Below, one piece after another: positions 8,508 to 16,753 of a stretch of DNA of 40,437 bases (its first letter is position 1; every line of letters begins with the position of its first letter). The translations under genes and the position numbers were made by a program. A model generated the notes under the pieces. The model had not been told where the DNA came from, ran no database searches, and was given only the letters and a program-made list of their open reading frames with translations. The DNA is taken from the NCBI GenBank assembly GCA_964358175.1, contig CAYHOI010000005.1, positions 1 through 40,437 of the forward strand, read 5' to 3'. Origin of the DNA: CAYHOI01 sp964358175 (GTDB taxonomy: Bacteria; Margulisbacteria; Riflemargulisbacteria; GWF2-35-9).

Positions 8508-9875
8508 ATGTTTATTCAACCTGCCGTTCTTTTTGGCCTTCTTGAGGGATCTGAACCCTCGATGGCTACACTTACATCCATATTAAACAAGAGCCACCGT
8601 TTAGAACGTCTAAATTTGACTGAAGTTGCCAGCCTGATACGTGTGAATTCATCTGAAGGTATTTCCATGATCTTGGAAATGGCCGGTTGGGTCAAAGAAC
8701 AAATTTATGGAAAACGAATTGTGATTTTTGCTCCGATGTATGTTTCCAATATTTGTAAAAATAATTGTGCTTACTGTGGGTTTCGATCGGATAACAAAAT
8801 GGTCCATCGTAAAACGCTTTCTATGGATGAGATTAAGGCTGAAACCCTTATTCTTTTGAAAACAGGGCAAAAACGCGTCTTATTAGTCACAGGTGAAACC
8901 AAGCCTGATGATGATTTGCAATTGATGATGGAGTCGATTAAAACGGTCTACGATGTTAGCGATGGAAAAAACAAAATTCGTCGTATTAATGTGAATATGG
9001 CACCATTGGCTATCGATGGATTTAAAGAACTCCTTTCAGCTGGAATCGGCACCTATCAATTATTTCAGGAAACCTATCACCCTGAAACCTATGCCCGATT
9101 ACATACGCAGGGATCAAAATCCGACTACATTTATCGCTTAGAAGCAATGGATCGAGCCTATCAGGCCGGATTTCAAGATATTGGCATGGGCGTGTTGTTT
9201 GGGCTTTATGATTATCGCTTTGAGGTACTAGCTCTTATGCAGCATATTGAACATCTGGAGGTGACGTATGGCCTCGGGCCTCACACACTTTCCGTTCCTC
9301 GACTTGAACCTGCTATGGGATCAGTACTTTCTGAACATCCCGATTGGCCTGTGGACGATCAAACGTTTGAAAAGATAGTCGCTATTTTACGACTCGCAGT
9401 CCCTTATACGGGGATCATCCTCAGTACGCGTGAATCGGCACCTATGCGCCAGCGAGCTCTTGAATTGGGTGTTTCCCAGATTAGCGCATCCTCTAGAACA
9501 AACCCTGGCGGCTACTCGCAAAGTGATACGACGGAGCAATTTTCATTGGGTGATGATCGTTCGCTGGATGACGTGGTGCTAGACTGCGCGACGCGCGGCT
9601 ATATCCCTTCCTTTTGTACCGGATGTTATCGGACTGGACGAACAGGCCTTGATTTTATGGAATATGCCAAACCCGGTGACATTAAATCAAAGTGCCTTCC
9701 AAATGCTCTTTTTACTTTTGAAGAATATCTGAGTGACTATGCTTCGAGTAATACAAAACGTATCGGTCGTCAATTAATCAAGGACGCCATTTCGACATTA
9801 CCCGATAGCCTCCAAGATCGTTCCACTAAAATGTTGCAATCTATTCGGGAAGGAACTCGCGATGTCTTTGTCTAG
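8508..9875 (+). CDS. hydG: [FeFe] hydrogenase H-cluster maturation radical SAM enzyme HydG
   Basis: Cleaves tyrosine to provide the CO and cyanide ligands of the H-cluster. At 455 residues it is close to the family length. The radical-SAM cluster motif is C83-x3-C87-x2-C90 (CKNNCAYC). The C-terminal auxiliary cluster motif CX2CX22C is exact: Cys370, Cys373 and Cys396. The start at 8508 has no good ribosome binding site; an internal ATG at residue 19 is possible since similarity to the expected N-terminus seems to begin about there. It overlaps hydF by 14 bases, which couples the two. Confidence 0.96.
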   Translation: MFIQPAVLFGLLEGSEPSMATLTSILNKSHRLERLNLTEVASLIRVNSSEGISMILEMAGWVKEQIYGKRIVIFAPMYVSNICKNNCAYCGFRSDNKMVHRKTLSMDEIKAETLILLKTGQKRVLLVTGETKPDDDLQLMMESIKTVYDVSDGKNKIRRINVNMAPLAIDGFKELLSAGIGTYQLFQETYHPETYARLHTQGSKSDYIYRLEAMDRAYQAGFQDIGMGVLFGLYDYRFEVLALMQHIEHLEVTYGLGPHTLSVPRLEPAMGSVLSEHPDWPVDDQTFEKIVAILRLAVPYTGIILSTRESAPMRQRALELGVSQISASSRTNPGGYSQSDTTEQFSLGDDRSLDDVVLDCATRGYIPSFCTGCYRTGRTGLDFMEYAKPGDIKSKCLPNALFTFEEYLSDYASSNTKRIGRQLIKDAISTLPDSLQDRSTKMLQSIREGTRDVFV

Positions 9876-11088
9876 TCCAAAAGATCAATTGCCTCATATC
9901 GTTTTGGTGGGGCCGCGTAATGTTGGAAAATACTCGTTAATGAATGCATTGACAGGACAAGCGTGTAGTCTTGTGTCGAAGATTGCGGGTACTACCACCG
10001 ACCCTGTTGAACGACGCTATGAACTTCAGCCCCTTGGGGCAGTGGTATGGATGGATACGGCAGGAATTGATGATAGGGGTGAATTGGGCGAATTGCGCGT
10101 GGCCCGTACACTCAAAGCGTTGAAGCAGGCGGATGTTTTACTTATCGTTTTTGACGCTGAATCATCGGAGGCCTTACAAGAGACCATTTGCACGGCTTTG
10201 CCCGAAAATATCCCTCGGTGTATCGTGCTTCTGAAATCAGATTTACTCTCAACGCACGATTTAAACGACAAGATCAATCAATTGACGACCTTTTGGAAAC
10301 AACCTGTTTTGGCGGCCTCAACTCTATCGGGTCTTGGCTTGAATTCAATCAAGGACGCATTGGTGGATCAACTACAAAATACATCTGTTCCCGAATTGAT
10401 TTCTGATATTGTTCAACCTGGTGAGCTGGTCATACTGGTTGTGCCGATTGACAAAGAAGCTCCTGTTGGCCGGATTATTCATCCTCAGGCGCAGGTACTT
10501 CGTGCTCTACTGGATAGGGGCGCGATGGCCATGGTCGTTCGTGATACGGAATTAGCAGAGACCTTTCGTCGATTAGCAGAGCCTCCCGCCCTAGTAATCA
10601 CGGATTCTCAAGCATTTGAGCAGGTCAGTCATCTCACACCAAAGACGATTCGTATCACCTCTTTTTCCATTCTTTTTGCGCGGCAAAAGGGCAACTTGAG
10701 CCAATATGCCGCCGGGGCCAAGGCATTGGAAAATCTGGTTGAGAATCGCCCTATTCTCATTGCCGAGTCTTGTTCGCATCGCCCCATTGGAGAAGACATT
10801 GGACGAGTTAAAATCCCCCATTGGCTACGAACAAAAACCGGGCTTGATTTAACGTTTGACGTTTACTCCGGCAAAGACTGGCCCAATGACCTGACGAAAT
10901 ACCAGCTCATTATCCAGTGTGGCGGCTGTATGGCGAATCGTCCATTTATTCTCAGCCGATTGGAAGAAGCCCAACGGCTTGGCATACCCATGACCAATTA
11001 TGGCGTGGTTATCGCTTCATTAAAGGGGATTATTGATCGTGCGCTTGATCCGTTTCCCGAAGCCTTAGCCGCTTACCGAAACGTTTAA
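9862..11088 (+). CDS. hydF: [FeFe] hydrogenase maturation GTPase/scaffold HydF with degenerate G motifs
   Basis: HydF carries the assembled diiron precursor and hands it to the hydrogenase. The 408-residue protein has an N-terminal GTPase domain, a middle dimerisation domain and a C-terminal cluster domain with Cys304, His306, Cys353 and Cys356 (CSH and CGGC). Switch residues in GTTTDP (43-48) and DTAG (65-68) are kept. Oddly, the P-loop reads GPRNVGKY (17-24), with Tyr where Ser or Thr normally binds Mg2+. The base-recognition motif NKxD reads LKSD (124-127). The residue before Cys353, often His, is Gln. The reading frame is intact and sits between hydG (14-base overlap) and hydE (adjacent), so the gene looks functional as a scaffold even if GTP turnover is weakened. 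Confidence 0.95.
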   Translation: MSLSSPKDQLPHIVLVGPRNVGKYSLMNALTGQACSLVSKIAGTTTDPVERRYELQPLGAVVWMDTAGIDDRGELGELRVARTLKALKQADVLLIVFDAESSEALQETICTALPENIPRCIVLLKSDLLSTHDLNDKINQLTTFWKQPVLAASTLSGLGLNSIKDALVDQLQNTSVPELISDIVQPGELVILVVPIDKEAPVGRIIHPQAQVLRALLDRGAMAMVVRDTELAETFRRLAEPPALVITDSQAFEQVSHLTPKTIRITSFSILFARQKGNLSQYAAGAKALENLVENRPILIAESCSHRPIGEDIGRVKIPHWLRTKTGLDLTFDVYSGKDWPNDLTKYQLIIQCGGCMANRPFILSRLEEAQRLGIPMTNYGVVIASLKGIIDRALDPFPEALAAYRNV

Positions 11089-12090
11089 ATGCTTTCGCTC
11101 TCGGAGATTCTTCATTTGCTAGAATGTACCGGTGACGAAGAACAGACGTTGTATACGCAAGCGAACGCTCTTCGCAAAACCACGATGGGTGATGATATCC
11201 ATTTAAGAGGGATTATTGAATTTTCAAATATATGTTCAAAAGACTGTCGCTATTGCGGGATTCGACGATCCAATACATCGATTATCCCCTATCGTATTTC
11301 GGATGACGAGATTCTGGAAACTTGTATCAAAATGGCGGATTGGGGGTATACCAGCGTAGTTCTCCAATCAGGGGAAGATCCCTATTATACGACCGATAAA
11401 CTTGCCGGACTGATTCGACAGATCAAAGGGAAAACATCGCTTGCCGTCACCGTATGCGTGGGGGTGCGTGATCGGGAAACCTTGCAAATATGGCGTGATG
11501 CTGGCATGGATCGTTACTTGCTTCGTTTTGAAACATCAGATCCGAATTTATTTGCATACTGTCACCCTGATGAGCAGTTTGAAAAGCGATTGGCTTGTTT
11601 AGCGACTCTTGCTGAAATCGGCGTTCAGCTTGGCTCTGGCTTTCTCATTGGATTACCTGGTGAAACTCTCGATCAGCTGGCGAGAGATATTTCCTACTGT
11701 ACCCAGCTAAACCTGGATATGATTGGAATCGGGCCGTATATTTCTCACCCGGATACCCCATTTGCCAATCAGCCGAATCCGTTTACCCCCGATATTTATT
11801 ATAAAACAATGTCGATTATCCGGCTTCTCAACCCCCGCTCACACATCCCCGCTACAACAGCCTTCGATACCATTGATCCACAGGGACGAAATTTGGTGCT
11901 TTTGCGAGGCGGGAATATCTTTATGCCTAACGCGACCCCCCAGAAGTACCGGGAACACTATATGCTTTATCCCGGTAAAGTTTGCATTACCGAATCCAAT
12001 GAAGATTGCGCCAGTTGCGTACAAAACAGGATTAAGCGTTTGGGGCGTACGGTTGGAAAAGGTCCAGGTCATTCAAACGTGATAAAATAA
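11089..12090 (+). CDS. hydE: [FeFe] hydrogenase H-cluster maturation radical SAM enzyme HydE
   Basis: A radical SAM enzyme thought to act on the cysteine-bound organoiron product of HydG to make the diiron precursor. The 333-residue length is normal. The cluster motif is C49-x3-C53-x2-C56 (CSKDCRYC), and GFLIGLPGET is the family's radical-SAM strand motif. A CxxC (CASC) near the C-terminus could belong to the optional second cluster. It starts directly after the hydF stop with no gap. It ends 11 bases from the convergent remnant gene, tail to tail with the hydrogenase structural genes. Confidence 0.96.
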   Translation: MLSLSEILHLLECTGDEEQTLYTQANALRKTTMGDDIHLRGIIEFSNICSKDCRYCGIRRSNTSIIPYRISDDEILETCIKMADWGYTSVVLQSGEDPYYTTDKLAGLIRQIKGKTSLAVTVCVGVRDRETLQIWRDAGMDRYLLRFETSDPNLFAYCHPDEQFEKRLACLATLAEIGVQLGSGFLIGLPGETLDQLARDISYCTQLNLDMIGIGPYISHPDTPFANQPNPFTPDIYYKTMSIIRLLNPRSHIPATTAFDTIDPQGRNLVLLRGGNIFMPNATPQKYREHYMLYPGKVCITESNEDCASCVQNRIKRLGRTVGKGPGHSNVIK

Positions 12091-12101
12091 AGGTAACGGA
12101 G

Positions 12102-12311
12102 TTATTGCTTTACAGTAGATACATTCGACTTATAGGCCACCGCAAAAAGGCTTATTCCAACGGGGAAGTTGAACAGAGTTAACACGCTATTTTCAATAGT
12201 GGACTCTTTAGGACAATTGCGTAGTAGCCGAAGAATCATGTTTCGTCGAGACTTAAACAACCAATGGAACCCTTCAAGATCGTGATATTTAGCCTCAAAC
12301 TCTTTTTTCAT
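12102..12311 (-). pseudogene. Truncated methyltransferase-like remnant
   Basis: A 69-codon frame that overlaps the hydrogenase stop by four bases (ATGA), as a translationally coupled gene would. Its first 40 residues (YHDLEGFHWLFKSRRNMIL, then LLRNCPKESTI) resemble the start of methyltransferases that follow the pattern HWWFxxRR, just before the SAM-binding motif DIGCG. The sequence then changes to an unrelated tail and no SAM-binding motif appears before the stop. I infer a deletion between this gene and hydE that removed about 170 residues. It could instead be a short chance frame. Confidence 0.5.
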
Positions 12312-14581
12312 AACTTTTCCCGTAACAAATCCTTTACATCCTGAGCTTTCACTTTTCCATGCACCTTATCGTTAATCAAAGCAACCGGCGCGAGGCCACA
12401 AGCCCCGATACACCGAGTACTCTCAAGCGAATACTTTCCGTCAGGACCGGTCATCCCCATTTTGATGCCAAGCTGTTTTTCGAACTCACGCACAACATCG
12501 GCCGCGCCCTTGACGTAGCAGGCCGTTCCCAGACAGACATTAATTCGTGTTTCCCCTTTGGGACGAAGGCTGAAAAAATGGTAAAACGTTGCGACCCCAT
12601 AGATTCGAGAGGTCGGAATTTGCATCTGTATAGAGATGAAGTCCATGACCTCTACAGAGAGATATCCAAACAATTCCTGAGCTTTGTGCAAAACGGGAAT
12701 GAGATAACTCTGAAAGTGTTCTTTGTTCCGATTGGACTCGATTAATTGTTTTAACTCGTGGAAGCGGGGATCTTCCGGGATGACGCAATGATGAATTTGT
12801 TCGGGCTTTGTTTGACGGCAAATTCCTGTCGGTAAATTGGCCTGATAGCCACGATGCAAAAGTTCATGTGCTTTATGTGAACCGTAATGCTCCAGAAGAT
12901 TGTTATACAGATCAGCGATCTGACTGTTGTTATGCGACTGACGCTTGTGTTTGAGCTCGTCAATTCCGTAGAGAACACTTGCACGTTTTCTGAGCAGTTC
13001 TTTATCTAGTGGCACCATATTTGTTCCAGCATAGGGCTGCCCTCCCCCGCCAACACAGCCTCCAAGGCACCCCATGATCTCAATAAAATGGTACTGTGCT
13101 TCACCAGATCGCACTTTTTCAAGAAGCGTTTGGGCATGTCCCAGACTTGAAGCCACGGCGACCTTGAGTATTGTCCCGGCCAAATTGACCTCTGCCTCTT
13201 TGATGTATTCAATGGCACCACGCACGGGAGTAAAGGTGATCTCGGGAAGTTCGTGTCCAGCGACCAGAAAGTGTGCTGTTCGAATGGCGGCTTCCATTAC
13301 TCCACCGGTTGCGCCGAAAATAGTTCCTGCGCCGGAAGACTCTCCGAGCAAACTGTCGCATTCCCCATCCTCAAGCTCCGTAAAATTGATGCCTGTGGAC
13401 TTGATCATCCACACGAGTTCCCGAGTCGTGATCACCGCGTCAACGTACCGGAGTCCGTCTTTGGTCATTAGGTCGGGACGCATGGACTCATCTTTCTTGG
13501 CGGTACAACACATGGCGGCCACAGAGAAAACCTTGTCGGCTGGTTGTTGAATAGTTTGAGGAAAATAATTTTTGATCAAACTTCCCACCATGGACATGGG
13601 GGACATGCACGTCGACAAATTGGGCAACAGCTCCGGATAAAATTGCTCCACAAACTTGATCCATGCGGCTGAACACGAGGTGATCATGGGAAGCTTGCCA
13701 TTGTTTTTCAGCCGATGAATCAGCTCCGATGCCTCCTCGACAATTGTCAAATCAGCTCCAAACTGGGTGTCAAATACATATTTAAACCCCAGCCGACGAA
13801 ACGCAGTAATAATCTTTTGTTCCATATTGGTACCTGGTGGCAATCCAAAGCCCTCCGCAATTGCCGCCCTCACCGAGGGAGCAAACTGAACAACGGTAGT
13901 GATTGTCGGATCGCTAAGCGCATTCCAGACTTGATTCGTGTAATCTTTCTCCAGAAAAGCGGCTGTCGGACAAACATTGATACATTGGCCACACGAAGAG
14001 CAAACAGACTCGCCGAAAGGAAGCTCATAGGCAGGGACAATCACCGACTTGAACCCACGGTGAGCCATATCAATAGCGCACACCCCCTGGATTTCGTCGC
14101 AAACACGGACACAGCGTTCACACAAAATGCATTTTTCAGGATCACGCACAACGGCAAAAGAGGAATCATCTCGTTTGTATTTTTTCTTCTCACCTTTGAA
14201 ATGTTTGGTGCGAACCCCCATCGTATAGGCTAAACGTTGAAGTTCGCAATTTGTGTCTCTTTCACAGGTGTGGCATTCATCGGGGTGGTTGTCCAAAATG
14301 AGTTCGACGATATCTCGCCGGGCTTGGCGAATTTCAGGATTATGGGTAAGAACCTCCATCCCTTCGTTGACCGGATAGGCACAGGAAGCGACGAAATCTC
14401 GCATCCCCTGGACCTGCACGATACAAATTCGACAGGCGCCCTCTTCCGATAAATACGGGTGATGGCACAACGTCGGGATATTGACGCCGATTTTTTTGGC
14501 AGCCTGAAGGATAGTTGTCCCGGCTGGAACCTGAATGGCTATCCCGTCGATCGTTAAATGAACGGTTCCTGAATGATTCAT
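12308..14581 (-). CDS. hndD: NAD-linked [FeFe] hydrogenase catalytic subunit fused to a NuoE/HndA-like domain
   Basis: The catalytic subunit of a group A multimeric hydrogenase, 757 residues. In order: plant-type [2Fe-2S] (Cys39, 50, 53, 67), His-Cys3 [4Fe-4S] (His99, Cys103, 106, 112), two [4Fe-4S] motifs (Cys151/154/157/161 and 194/197/200/204), then the H-cluster domain. Its three signatures are TSCSAAW (301-307), MCCTAKKDE (357-365) and EIMGCLGGC (501-509). The first two differ from the usual TSCCPxW and MPCxxKxxE. From about residue 600 a thioredoxin-like [2Fe-2S] domain follows (Cys683, 688, 724, 728) that in related complexes is the separate HndA/HydC subunit. AAGGAG precedes the ATG, 3 bases after hndC. 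Together with HndC and HndB it probably couples NADH and ferredoxin oxidation to H2, or the reverse. Confidence 0.93.
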   Translation of the reverse strand: MNHSGTVHLTIDGIAIQVPAGTTILQAAKKIGVNIPTLCHHPYLSEEGACRICIVQVQGMRDFVASCAYPVNEGMEVLTHNPEIRQARRDIVELILDNHPDECHTCERDTNCELQRLAYTMGVRTKHFKGEKKKYKRDDSSFAVVRDPEKCILCERCVRVCDEIQGVCAIDMAHRGFKSVIVPAYELPFGESVCSSCGQCINVCPTAAFLEKDYTNQVWNALSDPTITTVVQFAPSVRAAIAEGFGLPPGTNMEQKIITAFRRLGFKYVFDTQFGADLTIVEEASELIHRLKNNGKLPMITSCSAAWIKFVEQFYPELLPNLSTCMSPMSMVGSLIKNYFPQTIQQPADKVFSVAAMCCTAKKDESMRPDLMTKDGLRYVDAVITTRELVWMIKSTGINFTELEDGECDSLLGESSGAGTIFGATGGVMEAAIRTAHFLVAGHELPEITFTPVRGAIEYIKEAEVNLAGTILKVAVASSLGHAQTLLEKVRSGEAQYHFIEIMGCLGGCVGGGGQPYAGTNMVPLDKELLRKRASVLYGIDELKHKRQSHNNSQIADLYNNLLEHYGSHKAHELLHRGYQANLPTGICRQTKPEQIHHCVIPEDPRFHELKQLIESNRNKEHFQSYLIPVLHKAQELFGYLSVEVMDFISIQMQIPTSRIYGVATFYHFFSLRPKGETRINVCLGTACYVKGAADVVREFEKQLGIKMGMTGPDGKYSLESTRCIGACGLAPVALINDKVHGKVKAQDVKDLLREKL

Positions 14582-14584
14582 TCG

Positions 14585-16390
14585 TTACTCCTTGTGAATG
14601 GCACTGAATCTACATATATCAAAACATTGTCCGCATTGAATACAGCGGCTCTGATCGATGTGATGAACCTGTTTCACCTCGCCCGATATACACGAGGCCG
14701 GACAGACGCGTTTGCAGGCCGTGCATCCCGTACACGTCTCGGCGATAACGCTGTAATGGATGAGAGATCGGCAAACCCCTACCTTGCACCGTTTATTCAG
14801 AATATGATCTTCATATTCCTCCCGAAAATGTTTAAGGGTGCTAAGAACTGGGGAGGGAGCTGCTTTTCCGAGTCCGCAAAGAGAGGCCTTCTTAATCATA
14901 TTACCAAGTCGTTCCAACTTTTCTATATCGCCCTCTACACCCTTGCCTTCCGTAATCCGAATCAAAATCTCAAGCATGCGTTTGGTGCCCTCTCGACAAG
15001 GGGTGCATTTTCCACACGATTCGTTCTGAGTGAAATCCAGGAAGTATTTCGCCACATCGACCATGCAGGTTTCATTGTCCATAATGATGAGCCCGCCAGA
15101 ACCCATGATGGATCCGGCTTTTTGAAGGGATTCGTAATCAATCGGGATATCCAGATATTGCGCTGGCAAACATCCCCCTGAGGGGCCTCCCGTTTGAGCG
15201 GCCTTAAATTGTTTTCCGGCAGCAATGCCTCCACCAATATCAAAGATGATTTCTCGTAAGGTCGTCCCCATGGTTACTTCGACCAGTCCAGTATTCACCA
15301 CATCTCCCGCAAGGGCGAACACTTTGGTGCCTTTGCTACCTTCAGTACCCAGTGAGGCAAACTTGGTAGCTCCATCCAGGATAATCACAGGAACATTGGC
15401 CCAAGTTTCTACATTGTTAATCACAGTTGGCTTTCCCCACAGTCCAGAAACTGCAGGATATGGAGGTCTTGGCTTTGGCATTCCGCGACGCCCTTCGATG
15501 GACTTGATGAGAGCAGTTTCTTCTCCGCACACAAAAGCACCGGCTCCCAATCGGAGCTCAATATCAAAAGAAAAACCAGACTCCAAAATATTATCCCCCA
15601 GAAGATTTTGAGCGCGTGCTTGTTCAATTGCAAGCTCTAAACGCTTGATCGCGAGCGGATACTCTGCGCGAATATAGACGATCCCTTTTTTGCTTCCCAC
15701 TGCATAACCACCAATGGCCATTCCTTCCAAAATGGTGTGAGGATCTCCTTCGATAGCTGATCGATCCATGAAAGCACCTGGGTCGCCCTCATCTGCATTG
15801 CAAATCACATACTTTTCATCACTTTCAACATCATAGGTCAATTGCCACTTGACCCCTGTGGGGAACCCCCCTCCCCCACGTCCGCGAAGGCCTGAGGCTT
15901 TGATGATATCAATCACCTGACTCGGCGAATAATCGGTCAGCACTTTTGCCAATGCTTCATACCCGCGAAAGGCTAAATAATCTTCCAGCGATTCGGGATC
16001 AATAATCCCGCAATGCCGAAGGGTGATGCGATATTGTTTTGCAAAAAATTGAACATCCCCGAAATAGGGGAAAAATGTATTTGCGACTTGGTTTTCATGG
16101 TGATGAATAAGCCGAGTCACCCGACGGCCTTCACGTAAATGTTCCTGCACAATCTGGGGGACATCCTCAACCGACACCCGGCAATAAGTGACATCATCGG
16201 GGTGAATGACCATTACGGGGCCCTCTGAGCAAAACCCCACACAGCCGCATTCGTTAATTCGTACCTGGTCTAACAAATGTTCCTTCGTCAGTTCTTCGGT
16301 GAGTCTGGCGAGAATTGCTTTGTTCTCAGACTTACACGATGAGCCGGCACAGATAGAAACGGCATATTGGTAGTTTTTCACAAAGCCCAC
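14585..16390 (-). CDS. hndC: NAD-linked hydrogenase diaphorase subunit (NuoF/HndC-like)
   Basis: The NADH- and FMN-binding subunit of the hydrogenase, 601 residues. An N-terminal thioredoxin-like [2Fe-2S] domain has Cys14, Cys19, Cys50 and Cys54. The FMN-binding glycine motif is RGRGGGGFPTG near 169-179, the NADH-binding motif CNADEGDPGAF near 198-208, and the N3-type [4Fe-4S] motif CGKCTPCREG follows. The C-terminus carries two ferredoxin-like [4Fe-4S] motifs (Cys553/556/559/563 and 583/586/589/593). This architecture is standard for HydB/HndC of electron-bifurcating enzymes. It overlaps hndB by 13 bases. Confidence 0.95.
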   Translation of the reverse strand: MGFVKNYQYAVSICAGSSCKSENKAILARLTEELTKEHLLDQVRINECGCVGFCSEGPVMVIHPDDVTYCRVSVEDVPQIVQEHLREGRRVTRLIHHHENQVANTFFPYFGDVQFFAKQYRITLRHCGIIDPESLEDYLAFRGYEALAKVLTDYSPSQVIDIIKASGLRGRGGGGFPTGVKWQLTYDVESDEKYVICNADEGDPGAFMDRSAIEGDPHTILEGMAIGGYAVGSKKGIVYIRAEYPLAIKRLELAIEQARAQNLLGDNILESGFSFDIELRLGAGAFVCGEETALIKSIEGRRGMPKPRPPYPAVSGLWGKPTVINNVETWANVPVIILDGATKFASLGTEGSKGTKVFALAGDVVNTGLVEVTMGTTLREIIFDIGGGIAAGKQFKAAQTGGPSGGCLPAQYLDIPIDYESLQKAGSIMGSGGLIIMDNETCMVDVAKYFLDFTQNESCGKCTPCREGTKRMLEILIRITEGKGVEGDIEKLERLGNMIKKASLCGLGKAAPSPVLSTLKHFREEYEDHILNKRCKVGVCRSLIHYSVIAETCTGCTACKRVCPASCISGEVKQVHHIDQSRCIQCGQCFDICRFSAIHKE

Positions 16391-16731
16391 TCCGTCATGA
16401 CATTGTTTCCGATAATATGTTCGTCAATGACTCGAGCGATTTTTTCGGGGGTCATTTCGCAATATTTGGTGGGAATACCGGAGTCCATAATCACCTGAAC
16501 AATGGGTTCCTTGTCACATCTTCCGGAGCAGCCTGTTTTACCGAGGTAAAGATAATCCAACTTCTTTTCTTCTTTAATTTTTTCAATAGCCTTGTAAACC
16601 TCAATCGCTCCCGCTGCATTTTCGCACGTAGCGGAACCACAGTATATTCGTACAGAATAATTGATTTTTTTCTCCGCGACTCGTCCTTTAGCCAGATCTT
16701 GCAGTCGCAATAACCGTTCCAGTGGATTCAC
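16378..16731 (-). CDS. hndB: Thioredoxin-like [2Fe-2S] hydrogenase subunit HndB
   Basis: A 117-residue [2Fe-2S] protein with Cys31, Cys36, Cys68 and Cys72 (YCGSATC and GCSGRC), the spacing of the thioredoxin-like ferredoxin fold. Small subunits of this type accompany HndA, HndC and HndD in NAD(P)-linked hydrogenases. A strong ribosome binding site (AAGGAGGG) lies just before the ATG. Only 22 bases separate it from the ettA stop and no promoter is visible there, so the hydrogenase is probably expressed from the prfC-ettA transcript. Confidence 0.9.
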   Translation of the reverse strand: MNPLERLLRLQDLAKGRVAEKKINYSVRIYCGSATCENAAGAIEVYKAIEKIKEEKKLDYLYLGKTGCSGRCDKEPIVQVIMDSGIPTKYCEMTPEKIARVIDEHIIGNNVMTEWAL

Positions 16732-16753
16732 TCCAACCCCTCCTTATTAAACC

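Noticed and set aside
13074..13550. A 158-codon plus-strand frame inside the hydrogenase gene
   Set aside because: It is antisense to a gene with clear family motifs, has a low-complexity Ser/Pro-rich translation and no ribosome binding site.
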